64,000 nucleotides of DNA. Origin: DTU052 sp050951725 (GTDB lineage Bacteria; Bacillota; Syntrophomonadia; Syntrophomonadales; DTU052). Below the pieces are notes generated by a model. That model saw only the letters and a program-made list of their open reading frames with translations, was not told where the DNA came from and did not search any database. Of this stretch, positions 51,739 through 61,438 are shown piece after piece (the stretch's first letter is position 1; every line of letters begins with the position of its first letter). The DNA lies in the NCBI GenBank assembly GCA_050951725.1, contig JBMNJO010000001.1, positions 1,054,001 through 1,118,000 on the forward strand. Reading direction: 5' to 3'. A program made the position numbers and the translations under genes.

Positions 51739-53383
51739 CCGCCTGGTCCCCTCCATTTCCTCCCGTGTCAGAAGAATCAGGTTCCGACGCCGCCCCGGGT
51801 GGTTGGCTGTTATCCCGGGTTAAATCACTTCCCGCAATAAAATGGGGTCGTGATTTCATTTGCCATTTCGGGGCCCGGTAAAATACGTCGGTCATGGCTC
51901 CCTGAGTCTGGGGGGCCAGGGGCGCTAAGTAGGGAACCCCAAAGGAGGTAAGGCTGGCCATGTGTATCAGCATACAAAGCAAGACCAAGGCCATGCCATA
52001 CAACCCCAATGATGCCCCGGCGATTAAAAATAGCAACCGGATAAGTCGGAGAACGCTGGCAAACTGATAATTGGATGAAACGGCGAAATTCGATATGGCG
52101 GTGGCTGCGATTATAATTACCAGGATCGGGGAGACCAATCCCGCCTGTACCGCAGCCTGCCCTATGATGAGAGCCCCGACGATGTTAACCGCTCCCCCCA
52201 CTACCTGGGGCAACCGTATACCAGCCTCCACCAGGAGCTCAAAAACCACTAGCATAAGCAGGGATTCAAAAAACGCAGGAAAGGGCACGGTTTCACGAGC
52301 CCCCGCCACACTGAAGACAAGTGGGATAGGTAGCATCTCTTGGTCAAAAGTGGTTACCGCCACATAAAGTCCCAAACCAGTGCAGGCAATAAACAGTCCT
52401 ATATAACGCAGGATTCTCAGGAAGGTCGTTATGATAGGGTTAATATAGTAATCCTCAGCCGATTGAAAAAACTCCACCAACACACTGGGCGCGGTCAACA
52501 CCTGGGGACTGCCGTCAACTATTACGGCAAACCTGCCTTCCAGAAGATCAGCCGCCACCTTGTCCGGGCGCTCAGTCTCCTTCATTAATGGAAACAAGGT
52601 TAGCCGTCGGTCATGAATAAATTCCTTGATATCATAACCATCCAAGATAGCATCCGTATCAATCCGTCCCATACGCTTGCGAACCTCTTCGATAATTTCC
52701 GGCCGGGCTACGTCTTCCACGTACATTACAGTGACCAGGGTATTGGACCGGCGCCCCAGAATAAAGTTTTCCGATTTAAGCCGGGCATCGCCCAATCTGG
52801 CCCGAATTAATGCTGTGTTAATGCGCAAGGACTCCACGAAAGCATCTCGCGGTCCGGAAACCACCGCTTCCAGGGTGGGCTCAGATATACCGCGCAAGGG
52901 TGTAGCCTCAGCATCCAGTACCAAACCGGTCGGCGAGCCATCCATCAGCAGGACCAGCTTGTGCATCAGTATCCAGCGCCGCAGTTCTACCATGTCTATT
53001 ACCCTTAGAGTGGCATAGAAAGGCAGGTAATGCTTGTTGACATAATCCAGTCGTTCATCAGCCGGCAGTCTCTTGAACCGTTCCGGTTCCAGGTCCAGCA
53101 TCAGGGCCCGAAACAGGTCATGACTGACCCGGCTGTTTATCAGCCCATCCACCCATACCGCCAGGCACCTGATATCCCCCATATAAAACTCGCGGAACAC
53201 GATATCGGTGGTCTTATCAAATTCCCGGCGGAGGAACTTCTCATTCTCAACCAGATCGGGACTGATTTCCAAAAATTCGTGGGGATATGGCACCTGCTCC
53301 GGGCCAGTGTTATAACGTTCTTTCGGTCCCCTGCGATAGCGGATAGGACATACTCCTTTCCCGAGATAAACCTGCCTGCCCAT
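51731..53383 (-). CDS. gerA: GerA-type spore germination protein
   Basis: The N-terminal soluble part begins after a basic stretch with FLRREFDKTTDIVFREFYMG, and the membrane part has about five helices including VVGGAVNIVGALIIGQAAVQ and VFELLVEAGIRLP. The C-terminal tail is Asp/Ser/Gly-rich. The GerA subunit forms the cation channel of the receptor in recent models. It leads the operon. Any SigG promoter lies between 53384 and 53500, but I could not single one out. Confidence 0.92.
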   Translation of the reverse strand: MGRQVYLGKGVCPIRYRRGPKERYNTGPEQVPYPHEFLEISPDLVENEKFLRREFDKTTDIVFREFYMGDIRCLAVWVDGLINSRVSHDLFRALMLDLEPERFKRLPADERLDYVNKHYLPFYATLRVIDMVELRRWILMHKLVLLMDGSPTGLVLDAEATPLRGISEPTLEAVVSGPRDAFVESLRINTALIRARLGDARLKSENFILGRRSNTLVTVMYVEDVARPEIIEEVRKRMGRIDTDAILDGYDIKEFIHDRRLTLFPLMKETERPDKVAADLLEGRFAVIVDGSPQVLTAPSVLVEFFQSAEDYYINPIITTFLRILRYIGLFIACTGLGLYVAVTTFDQEMLPIPLVFSVAGARETVPFPAFFESLLMLVVFELLVEAGIRLPQVVGGAVNIVGALIIGQAAVQAGLVSPILVIIIAATAISNFAVSSNYQFASVLRLIRLLFLIAGASLGLYGMALVLLCMLIHMASLTSFGVPYLAPLAPQTQGAMTDVFYRAPKWQMKSRPHFIAGSDLTRDNSQPPGAASEPDSSDTGGNGGDQADG

Positions 53384-53499
53384 ATCCTGCCCTTTTTGAC
53401 AGCAGCTTTCTCCAGGGAACTATTGGTGATGATACCTAACATAACCAAAATGATGCCTATGGGAACACCGCCACACAACTCCATCACTGCCATCACTTC

Positions 53500-53528
53500 A
53501 AAAAAAAACGGGCACCCATAGGTACCCG
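53500..53528 (-). terminator. Intrinsic terminator of the acyl-CoA ligase gene
   Basis: On the minus strand CGGGTACC, loop TAT, GGGTGCCCG pairs imperfectly and is followed by nine T residues. It separates the ligase from the germination operon. Confidence 0.75.
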
Positions 53529-53554
53529 CAAACTTAAAGTGAGTCTTATTTCAA

Positions 53555-55153
53555 CTATTTGCCAGCCTTCAATTCCTTTTTAAGGAGTTTCCCGGTTGCA
53601 TTCCGCGGGAACTCGGTCCTGAATTCTACGATTTCGGGGATCTTGTACTTTGCCATCTTGTCCGCGAGGTAGTCCTTGACCTCCTGCTCAGTCATGGAGC
53701 CTGGCTCCTTGGGAATGATAAATGCTTTGACTCTTTCACCCAGAGCTTTGTCAGGAACACCGATAACCGCCACTTCAGCTACCTTCGGATTGGCTTCCAG
53801 TGCAATTTCAATCTCTCTGGGATAGATATTTTCCCCGCCACGGTTGATCATGTCCTTCATGCGGTCAACAATATAAATGAAACCTTCTTCATCCATATAT
53901 CCAACGTCACCGGTGTGGAGCCAGCCATCCTTGATGGTTTCAGCGGTTGCATCCGGCTTATTCAGATAGCCCAGCATATTGGCATCGCCGAAAGTGCAGA
54001 TCTCACCCTTTTCGCCTACCGGCATGACGTTGTTGTTCTCATCCATGATCTCAACCTTTTGCTCAGAGAAGCCAAGCCCAATGGAGCCGATCTTTTTCTT
54101 GCCCAGCGGGGGATTTACGGTGGAGATACCAGTTACTTCGGTGAGACCGTATCCTTCGCAAATACTTACGCCATACTTTTCTTTGAAGCCGTTGATCAAT
54201 TCTATCGGCAGAGGAGCCGCGCCGCACATTGCCCATTTCAGTCTGGACTTCGAAACATCCACAGTGCTGGGATCGATCGAGTTATACACATAATCATACA
54301 TCGCCGGTACGCCCATCAGCACGGTAACACCATAATCAATGATGGAGGGCCAGAAATCCAGCGGAGAGAACGCTTTGCGGATACACAATGACTGTCCCAT
54401 ATAGGTTACCGGATAGGTCCATACACAGAGCGGATTAGTATGGAACATGGGCAGGATAATCATCATAACGTCGTTGCCCTCAAAGAGACCGGTTCTGGTC
54501 ATATCACGGCATATTGAGGCCTGTCCCTTGTTGGTAAGCAGTATGCCTTTGGGCATTCCGGTGGTACCAGAGGAGTATAACATCATAAAGGGATCATCAG
54601 GACTCTGCTTTACCAGAGCTTCATCTGCGGGATACTTGTCCAGGATATCCGCTAATTTTTGCTCGGCAATGTCGGTTCCGTGGTCAACTCCAGTGGCTAC
54701 TTCAACTACTATGGGCTTATGTTGGGCCAGTTTATAGCCAGCGGCAAAGTCAGCCATAAATTCGCTGCTCACAAAAGAGACCTTTGGTTTGGCATCGTCT
54801 AATACATAGGCGATCTCGGGGCCCTTGAGCATGTAGTTAACTCCCAGAGCAACTGCGCCCAGCTTCTGAGCTCCGAACATGGTGTAGTAAACCTCAGGCG
54901 AATTCAAAACCATTACCGAAACGATATCACCCTTTTGAACGCCCTTTTCTTTCAGGTAGTTGGCCACTTTGTTAGCTCGATCATTGGTCATCCTATAAGT
55001 TATGATTTGATCGTAATAATAAACATGAACTGAATGGGGTTGCTCTTGCGCACGAACGGTAATCATTTCAGCCATGCTCTCGAAACTGAGCTGTTTGCCC
55101 TTCATAAAGGGAACTTCTTCGATCTTGTTAAGTGGAAACTGATATCTTGCCAT
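53555..55153 (-). CDS. AMP-forming acyl-CoA ligase
   Basis: The AMP-binding core is LYSSGTTGMPKGI. Further motifs are GYGLTEVTG, GWLHTGDVGYMDEEGF and the C-terminal lysine in RNATGKLLKKEL that completes adenylation. It activates a fatty or short-chain acid as acyl-CoA; chain length is not decided by motif. ATG at 55151-55153 follows AAGGAGG. The divergent sigma-54 activator next to it is its likely regulator, though I found no clear -24/-12 element. 532 residues. Confidence 0.88.
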   Translation of the reverse strand: MARYQFPLNKIEEVPFMKGKQLSFESMAEMITVRAQEQPHSVHVYYYDQIITYRMTNDRANKVANYLKEKGVQKGDIVSVMVLNSPEVYYTMFGAQKLGAVALGVNYMLKGPEIAYVLDDAKPKVSFVSSEFMADFAAGYKLAQHKPIVVEVATGVDHGTDIAEQKLADILDKYPADEALVKQSPDDPFMMLYSSGTTGMPKGILLTNKGQASICRDMTRTGLFEGNDVMMIILPMFHTNPLCVWTYPVTYMGQSLCIRKAFSPLDFWPSIIDYGVTVLMGVPAMYDYVYNSIDPSTVDVSKSRLKWAMCGAAPLPIELINGFKEKYGVSICEGYGLTEVTGISTVNPPLGKKKIGSIGLGFSEQKVEIMDENNNVMPVGEKGEICTFGDANMLGYLNKPDATAETIKDGWLHTGDVGYMDEEGFIYIVDRMKDMINRGGENIYPREIEIALEANPKVAEVAVIGVPDKALGERVKAFIIPKEPGSMTEQEVKDYLADKMAKYKIPEIVEFRTEFPRNATGKLLKKELKAGK

Positions 55154-55760
55154 CTTGCACAACCTCCTTATACTACCAATAAGTTGATCCCTGGATACCC
55201 GTAATCAAACTACATAACGTTACTGCAAATATCAGCTACGGGATTTGGATTCCCCACCACCTCCTTTGGCGGTCAACTAATGTATATGGAACGACTATTG
55301 AAACCAGGAATGTTTGTTGCCGTAATACTCTGGGAGTAGTCGTGTATTTCAAAACGTCTAATGAAAACCCAGAGTTTGATGCAATTACCACACAACAACG
55401 TAACCAAATAAATCAAAAACCGAGTTATTTTGTCACGAATAATGACGTTTGTTTGTTATTATTCTAAAATTGGTGTTAATTCTCCATTTCTCAACACTAT
55501 CCAATTATTATTATAGTACATATTGCGTACCACGGTAATACAATCTGATGAATCCTGTTATAGTTTTTCGACTTTGTTGCAGGTATGCCAGTGTCAGGGA
55601 ACACCAAGATATCCTGTGCAACGCTTTGACATCACTAAACCAATAGTCAAGGCTTGGGTGGTGAATTCGACAAAAGCCCATTACTGTTGGTATCATTATT
55701 TGACATTATCTGCTCCTATGTGTCATATTGGTCCACAGATGTGTCGTGCTGTACTCTTCG
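55154..55760. other. Divergent control region
   Basis: This 600-bp gap separates the acyl-CoA ligase and the sigma-54 activator. It contains a perfect 13-bp dyad TACTC-TGG-GAGTA at 55326-55338 and an ACGACTA/TAGTCGT inverted pair (55291-55297 and 55337-55343), which could be activator sites. I looked for a TGGCAC-N5-TTGCA promoter and did not find a good one. Confidence 0.35.
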
Positions 55761-55768
55761 TTGACAAT

Positions 55769-55776
55769 GGTATAAT
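55769..55776 (+). promoter_or_regulatory. Extended -10 promoter of the sigma-54 activator gene
   Basis: TGGTATAAT has a perfect -10 (55771-55776) and the TG extension. A TTGACA at 55761-55766 is too close to serve as its -35. The start codon lies 35 bases downstream. Confidence 0.55.
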
Positions 55777-55810
55777 CAATATAGATGATCGGGAGAGGAG
55801 CTTTGTTTAA

Positions 55811-57745
55811 ATGACAAACAACGAACTTACCCGGAGGTGGAAAGAACTCCATATCAATCCTGATTTCAGAGCCGAACTGCGCCCCGAGATCAGAGCCTCC
55901 TGGGAGCGAAGCATCCAATGCCGAGTAGACCCCGGTATGCGGGAAAATCCATATATATATGAGGCCGGGCAGTTGAAACAAGCACAGGAAAAATCCCGTT
56001 ACTTTATTGAAACCGCTCTGCCGGTCATGAAAAGCCTCTATGAGTTCGTAGCCGGCACCGGCTTCGTCGTTGCTCTCTTTGATGCAGATGTATGTGTCCT
56101 TAAGGTTATCGGGGATGAAGAATCATTGTCCTGGGCCAAGCAAGCCAGGTTTATCGAAGGTTCGCTGTGGGAGGAGAAACTGGTCGGTACCAATGGCGGT
56201 TGCCTGGCCATTGACCTGGCAGAACCGATTTCGGTTTTTGGTTATGAACACTTCTGTCTGTTTTCCCATGTCTCCGCAAGTTCCTGCGCACCAGTTATTG
56301 ACCAGGGCCGTATTATAGGCGGTCTGGGCATGGTGGCACCAGTAAAACGTGTCAGCAACCACACCCTGGGTATGGTGGTAGCTTCGGTCAAACATATTGA
56401 ATCCAAAATGATTCTGGAACGCACCACCCGATATAACCAGGTCCTGATGGAATCCATGTCGGAGGGGGTTTTGGCAGTTGATCCCAACGGGATAATTACT
56501 TACCTCAACGAAGTGGGCGCCAAAATCCTGAACTGCAGCCGAACGAAATCCATAGGATCCAGTATCTATGAGGTACTTGGCCATCATGCTGAGAACCACC
56601 GTTTTCTTAATACCATTACCCATGGCCGCCAGGTTTCTGATCAAACCTTTGTCTTAAAACTGGGACAAAGCAAGGTTAAGTGTAATATTACATGCAATCC
56701 CATAAACGATCCTGACCTGGGTGGACAACAGGGAACAGTCGTAATACTGCGGGAGAGTCACCGCATGAACCGTCTGGTCAGGAATTGGATCGGTATGGGA
56801 GCTAACATGACCTTCGACGGTATCATCGGTGTCAACCAGGGCTTTCAAAAGACTATTAAGACAGCGCAGTCAGCAGCCTCATCGTGCTCCAACGTGCTGT
56901 TGCTGGGAGAGAGCGGCACCGGGAAAGACATTATCGCTCAAGCCATGCACAACGCCAGTCCGCGCAGGAATAACCCGTTTATCGCTATCAACTGTGCTGC
57001 TCTTCCTCGTGAGCTGATCGCCAGTGAGTTGTTTGGTTACGAGGAAGGGGCCTTCACCGGAGCCAAAAAAGGCGGCAATACCGGTAAGTTTGAACTGGCA
57101 GATCAGGGCACCATTTTCCTGGACGAGATCGGAGATATGCCGCTCGATCTGCAGGCCTCACTCCTGCGAGTGATCGAGGAGAAAAGCGTTATTCGCCTGG
57201 GCGGCAACAAGCTGATACCGGTTAATGTAAGAATCATCGCCGCCACCAACAGGGACCTGGAGAATGAAATCAATCGCGGACGTTTCCGGCGTGACCTGTA
57301 TTTCCGCCTGGGGGTTATTCGGATCAACATTCCGCCCCTGCGTGAGCGCCCGGAGGACATCATACTCCTGGCTCATCACCTCTGTGCCCAAACCGGTGAG
57401 CGATTCGGCAAACCAAATGTAACCCTGTCAGCTGAGGTTATCGAGGCCTTCCGGAATTATGATTGGCCGGGTAACGTGCGGGAGATGCAGAACGTTTTGG
57501 AAAGTGCCGTTCAGCTGGCAGCTGATCAGGAGATAACACTGGATCTGGTCGAAGACTGTTTCCTGCCAAACACCGGTTCCCTGGAGTTACCGCAGGATCA
57601 TCTCACCGACATATCTCAAGTCGAAAAACAGATGATCAAACAGTACCTGATCAAGTTCCGCCAGAACAAGACCAAGACTGCAGAAGCTCTGGGCATATCC
57701 AGACAAACCCTATACCGCCGGCTCAAAGAATACGGCCTGGATTAG
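55811..57745 (+). CDS. Sigma-54-dependent Fis-family activator (AcoR-like)
   Basis: An N-terminal GAF-like domain (about 60-210, CLAIDLAEPISVFGYEHF) and a PAS domain (about 215-320, LMESMSEGVLAVDPNGII) precede the AAA+ domain. That has Walker A GESGTGKD, the sigma-54 contact loop GAFTGAKKGG, Walker B GTIFLDEIGDM and RREDLYFRLGVI-like RRDLYFRLGVI. A Fis-type HTH (KTAEALGISRQTLYRRLKEY) ends the protein. It likely senses an acid or acyl-CoA and drives the neighbouring fatty-acid genes. GGAGAGGAG precedes the ATG. Confidence 0.92.
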   Translation: MTNNELTRRWKELHINPDFRAELRPEIRASWERSIQCRVDPGMRENPYIYEAGQLKQAQEKSRYFIETALPVMKSLYEFVAGTGFVVALFDADVCVLKVIGDEESLSWAKQARFIEGSLWEEKLVGTNGGCLAIDLAEPISVFGYEHFCLFSHVSASSCAPVIDQGRIIGGLGMVAPVKRVSNHTLGMVVASVKHIESKMILERTTRYNQVLMESMSEGVLAVDPNGIITYLNEVGAKILNCSRTKSIGSSIYEVLGHHAENHRFLNTITHGRQVSDQTFVLKLGQSKVKCNITCNPINDPDLGGQQGTVVILRESHRMNRLVRNWIGMGANMTFDGIIGVNQGFQKTIKTAQSAASSCSNVLLLGESGTGKDIIAQAMHNASPRRNNPFIAINCAALPRELIASELFGYEEGAFTGAKKGGNTGKFELADQGTIFLDEIGDMPLDLQASLLRVIEEKSVIRLGGNKLIPVNVRIIAATNRDLENEINRGRFRRDLYFRLGVIRINIPPLRERPEDIILLAHHLCAQTGERFGKPNVTLSAEVIEAFRNYDWPGNVREMQNVLESAVQLAADQEITLDLVEDCFLPNTGSLELPQDHLTDISQVEKQMIKQYLIKFRQNKTKTAEALGISRQTLYRRLKEYGLD

Positions 57746-57755
57746 CAGCTCATCA

Positions 57756-57797
57756 AATGCATCATGGGGACTGTCCCCTTGATGCACTTGATGCATT
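57756..57797. repeat. REP-like palindrome, copy 6
   Basis: GCATCATGGGGACTGTCCCCTTGATGC folds on itself (57759-57785), with extra GATGCA on both sides. It lies 11 bases after the activator stop, before the terminator shared with etfA. Confidence 0.85.
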
Positions 57798-57833
57798 AAA
57801 ACAGCCGGGTGATCGGATCGCCCGGCTGTTTCT
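57798..57833. terminator. Bidirectional terminator between the activator and etfA
   Basis: AACAGCCGGG and CCCGGCTGTT form a stem of ten pairs with T residues on both sides (TTTCTT on plus, TTTTAAT on minus). Confidence 0.8.
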
Positions 57834-57853
57834 TGTGCCATGTGTTAACGGTA

Positions 57854-58792
57854 TTACCCCTTGAGTGCTGCGGTCAGGCGGGGTACTACCTCGTTCAAAT
57901 CGCCAACAATGCCGTAGTCGGTCATCTGCCAGATGAAAGCGTTCTGGTCGGTGTTGACTGCGACAATGGTTTTGGCATCCCTTATACCGACGGTAAACTG
58001 CACCTGGCCCGAGATTCCGAGACATATCGCCAGGACCGGTTTGCCGCTTTTGCCGGACAAGCCGATTATCCTCTCTTCAGGCAGCCATTTCTCATCGGTG
58101 GCAATGGGCTTGGTGCAGGCGACCAGTCCCCCCAGGGCCTCGGCCAGTTCTTCGACCATTTTCAAATCTTCCTGCCGGGTCATTCCCTTGCCCACACAGA
58201 CCAGAACCTCGGCACCTTCAATATCGACTGAGCCCTGACCCTTGTCGGATTTCTCCACTACTTTGACCCGGGATGGTTTGAGTGATAATTCTACTTCAAC
58301 CACCTGACCTGCTTCGGCAGATTCGACCGGTTCGCCAACTCCAGGATTGACTGAAATTACCTGAATTCCAGTAGTGATACTCTGGGTCGCCACGGTAGCC
58401 CCGCCGAAAGAGTTGCGGGTGCAAAGCAGTTGCCCATCCTTGAGTTCCAGGGTATCAGCATCGGTAATACAGCCGGCCTCCAGCTTCTGGGCCAGGCGTC
58501 CAGCCAGTTCCTTACCCCGTTTGGTGGACCCGATAAGGATTACGGATGCTTCGGCCTGTTTGGCCAACTGACTGAGGGCGTCTGCATAAACTGAGGCTTC
58601 AAATGTCTGTAGTTCATTATTCTTGGAGGCGTATACGGCAGCGGCCCCCCGGTTCACATACGCCTGGGGATCGGCTGCGCCCAAAGCCGCAGCAGCTACT
58701 CCCAGACCCATCTGCTGTCCGAGTTCACCTGCTTTACCTAGAAGCTCCCATGCCAGTTCATCGCGTTCACTGAATACTAAGATCGTTGCCAT
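57854..58792 (-). CDS. etfA: Electron transfer flavoprotein alpha subunit (FixB type)
   Basis: The C-terminal FAD domain has the family block ICLGISGQVQFTVGIRDAKTI and QNAFIWQMTDYGIVGDLNEVV. EtfA and EtfB take electrons from the acyl-CoA dehydrogenase. Genes for FixX and FixC upstream in the same operon make it the EtfABCX/Fix type that can transfer to quinone or bifurcate. It lies five bases after etfB. 312 residues. Confidence 0.94.
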   Translation of the reverse strand: MATILVFSERDELAWELLGKAGELGQQMGLGVAAAALGAADPQAYVNRGAAAVYASKNNELQTFEASVYADALSQLAKQAEASVILIGSTKRGKELAGRLAQKLEAGCITDADTLELKDGQLLCTRNSFGGATVATQSITTGIQVISVNPGVGEPVESAEAGQVVEVELSLKPSRVKVVEKSDKGQGSVDIEGAEVLVCVGKGMTRQEDLKMVEELAEALGGLVACTKPIATDEKWLPEERIIGLSGKSGKPVLAICLGISGQVQFTVGIRDAKTIVAVNTDQNAFIWQMTDYGIVGDLNEVVPRLTAALKG

Positions 58793-58796
58793 ATTA

Positions 58797-59567
58797 CTAC
58801 CTCCTCACCAGGCCTTCTGCTTCCAGGGCGGCTACCAGACTGGCTACGTCTTTGTCCGCTCCTTCCTGGAAGAGAACCCGTTTTCTATCCTGTTCAGGTG
58901 CCAGGTTGCTTAAGGTACTGATTGAGTTGGCTATTTCAATCCCCAGATCTTCCGGCTTGAATACCTGTTTGGGTTTCTTGCCCGCCCTAAGGATTTGTGT
59001 TACTGAAGGAATCCGGGGTTCATTGATCTCGCTCACCACCGAGACTACGGCTGGAAGTCCCACCTCGACCGTTTCGAAACAGTCATCCAGGTTCCTGGTG
59101 GCCTTCAGGTTCTCATTGGTTACTTCCAGGGCATTAACGTAGGTCACCTGTGGCAGGTCCAGAAGTTCTGCCAGGCGGGGTCCTACCTGACCCGAGTAGT
59201 TGTCCGCCGAGCCTTCACCCACCAGTATGATGCCGCAGTCTTCCACTTTGGCTATGGCCCTGGCTAACGCTGCCGCGGCGACTCCGCTGTCTGCACCCTC
59301 AAAATCAGGTGAGATTACCATAATCGCTTCATCGGCTCCCATAGCCAGCGCTTCCTTCATGGTGTCCGGCAACTGTTCGGAACCGGCGGAAACAGCAATC
59401 ACCTTGCCCCCCACCTTATCCCTGATCCGAACCGCTTCTTCCAGGGCATTTTTATCGATGTTGCCGATGGTAAGCGGGATGTTTTCCAGGACCGGTTCCC
59501 GGGTTTCTTTTCTGATCCGGATTTGCTGCAGGTCCACGGTTTGCTTGACGCAGACAATAATATTCAT
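58797..59567 (-). CDS. etfB: Electron transfer flavoprotein beta subunit (FixA type)
   Basis: It begins MNIIVCVKQTVD and has the EtfB signature region VEVGLPAVVSVVSEINEPRI. GEGSADNYSGQVGPRLAELL is a further conserved block. At 256 residues it is normal. Whether it belongs to a bifurcating Etf depends on residues that bind a second FAD, which I cannot verify by eye. It partners EtfA. Confidence 0.94.
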   Translation of the reverse strand: MNIIVCVKQTVDLQQIRIRKETREPVLENIPLTIGNIDKNALEEAVRIRDKVGGKVIAVSAGSEQLPDTMKEALAMGADEAIMVISPDFEGADSGVAAAALARAIAKVEDCGIILVGEGSADNYSGQVGPRLAELLDLPQVTYVNALEVTNENLKATRNLDDCFETVEVGLPAVVSVVSEINEPRIPSVTQILRAGKKPKQVFKPEDLGIEIANSISTLSNLAPEQDRKRVLFQEGADKDVASLVAALEAEGLVRR

Positions 59568-59639
59568 CCGGTACTACTCCTTTCTTGTTGTATGATCAAG
59601 ATATAACGATGTCCCCCATCTTTTACCCGGGGTACACCT

Positions 59640-59924
59640 TTATCCAAAACGGAACTGTACTCCTGATTCGCCGTTCGGGTAATACCAGTCCAATACCTCC
59701 GGCCCGCAGGCGATGCGACAGGTGCCGCACTCCAGACAGCCGTCAATATCGAGTTCCACCTCTCCACGGTCGTTCATGGAATACAGTCCAGCTGGACATA
59801 CCAAAATGGCGGCCTTAAGCCGTGGATCCTTCTCACAACCAGGCCTGATATTAATGTGCCTTTCCTTGTCCGGTTTAAATACATTTACTCCGAGTTTGGC
59901 TTTCAGGCTGCGGCGTTCACTCAT
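59640..59924 (-). CDS. fixX: FixX-like ferredoxin
   Basis: The 94-residue product has the FixX form: an N-terminal stretch, a lone CPAGLY motif near the middle, and CLECGTCRIACGPEVLDWYYP at the end, together ligating one [4Fe-4S] cluster. It should pass electrons from EtfAB to FixC. Its start overlaps the fixC stop (ATGA). Confidence 0.92.
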   Translation of the reverse strand: MSERRSLKAKLGVNVFKPDKERHINIRPGCEKDPRLKAAILVCPAGLYSMNDRGEVELDIDGCLECGTCRIACGPEVLDWYYPNGESGVQFRFG

Positions 59925-61207
59925 ATCTTCAACCCTCCCCAGAGGTCCTTGGCCATACGCCAGGCTTCCCCAAAACTAAGATGTTTTCTGACAGTATCCG
60001 AAAGCTTGGCCTTCGGACCTTCGCCTATAGTAAATAGATCCTCCATCACCTCTCCGGCAAACTGCGGATAGAAACCAAACAGGCGCGGGTTCTCCAGAAA
60101 ATGGGGAGCGTGTCTGAAAGTCTTGAAGTCCTGCATCACAAAGCTTTGCTCCAGCATCTGCTGGTAAGCGGCCAGACTGGCAGCGGAAAAGTCATTTCTC
60201 TCGCGGGCCTGCTGTACCACTCTTGCGGCCATGACTCCAGAGGCAATGGCAAATTCCATCCCGCGCACTGTAACCCCCATGTTAAGGGAGAAACCAGCCG
60301 CATCACCAGCAACCAACAGACCATCACTGTATAGGGTGGAAAGACCCGCCATTCCGCCTTCGGGAATAACATGAGCTGAGTATTCGACCTGTTCCCCGCC
60401 TTTAATCAGGGGGGCGATTTCCGGACGTTCTTTGAATTCTTCCAACAGATAAGGAACCTCTACCGGGGGCTTTTTCTCCATCAGATCCTTTATCCCCACT
60501 ACCATTCCCAGGGAGATGCTGGCTTTGTTGGTGTAGAGGAATCCCCCGCCAAAACGGCCCTGGGTTAAGCTGCCCATGAATAGCTGAGCCACGCCCTCAT
60601 CCCCGGTCAGACCAAACCTGTCCTGCAGGGTTTCACGTGGCAGTTCGATAACCTCTTTTAGTCCAACCGCGTAGTTCTGGGGCACACCTGGGGACCTCAG
60701 ACCGGCTTTTTCCGCAATAAGGGACAGAACCCCGTCACAGGCAATAACCACATCGGCACCCAGTTCCTCGCCTCCAGCTACTACTCCGATCACCCGGCCG
60801 TTTTCAAGGATAATATCATCCACCCGGTTCTTGGCAACCAGCAGAGCCCCTTCTTCTTCAGCCCGCGACGCCAGCCAGCGGTCAAAGACGGCCCGAAGCA
60901 CAGTATAGCTGTGATAAGGCGTTTGGTTGAATTTTTCGGAACGGAACCGTATGGTGGTGGAGTTATCGGGAGACATCATAGTTACCAGCTCACTGGTAAC
61001 ATGCCTCTCAAGCGGAGCATCATCCCATATATCGGGGAGATACTTACGAACTGGATTGACATACAACCGCCCGCCGGTTACATTCTTGGCCCCGGGATAA
61101 TCCCCACGTTCAACCACCACTACTTCAATTCCTGCCTGAGCAAGCGTATAGGCGGCTGACAGCCCGGCTAAACCGGCACCGACAATGATGACATCAAATT
61201 TGTCCAT
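59921..61207 (-). CDS. fixC: FixC/ETF-quinone-oxidoreductase-like flavoprotein
   Basis: The N-terminal FAD site is IIVGAGLAGLSAAYTLAQAG followed by VVERGDYPGAKNVTGG. The second FAD block is GLLVAGDAAGFSLNMGVTVR. With FixX it resembles a split ETF:quinone oxidoreductase. No membrane helix is seen, so membrane contact would be by the amphipathic surface, as in ETF-QO. In anaerobic fatty-acid oxidisers it would link acyl-CoA oxidation to menaquinone. 428 residues. Confidence 0.92.
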   Translation of the reverse strand: MDKFDVIIVGAGLAGLSAAYTLAQAGIEVVVVERGDYPGAKNVTGGRLYVNPVRKYLPDIWDDAPLERHVTSELVTMMSPDNSTTIRFRSEKFNQTPYHSYTVLRAVFDRWLASRAEEEGALLVAKNRVDDIILENGRVIGVVAGGEELGADVVIACDGVLSLIAEKAGLRSPGVPQNYAVGLKEVIELPRETLQDRFGLTGDEGVAQLFMGSLTQGRFGGGFLYTNKASISLGMVVGIKDLMEKKPPVEVPYLLEEFKERPEIAPLIKGGEQVEYSAHVIPEGGMAGLSTLYSDGLLVAGDAAGFSLNMGVTVRGMEFAIASGVMAARVVQQARERNDFSAASLAAYQQMLEQSFVMQDFKTFRHAPHFLENPRLFGFYPQFAGEVMEDLFTIGEGPKAKLSDTVRKHLSFGEAWRMAKDLWGGLKI

Positions 61208-61280
61208 AATAAAGCCTCCAATATAACCAGAGTAAGGATTTTAACAAACGATCCTTTAAGGTAATAACATATATTTGCAA

Positions 61281-61313
61281 ATAAAACGGGTTGCGACGAC
61301 CGTCACAACCCCG
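61281..61313 (-). terminator. Terminator after the acyl-CoA dehydrogenase gene
   Basis: CGGGGTTG and CAACCCG flank a ten-base loop and are followed by TTTTATTT on the minus strand. It would split acd from the Fix/Etf genes or attenuate read-through. Confidence 0.65.
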
Positions 61314-61438
61314 CAAACCATTCGTGGCAAATCTAGTTCGCCTCTTCTAACATCTTAATCATAGCCAGCCGGATTCGGTGTTGCAACCTTATAACAGCAC
61401 CGGCACTACCTCATGGTTATTAATCTCTGATCCGAAAC

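Noticed and set aside
53384..53496. Possible small membrane gene upstream of gerA
   Set aside because: It starts just after a terminator T run, has no good ribosome site and continues out of frame through the gerA start.
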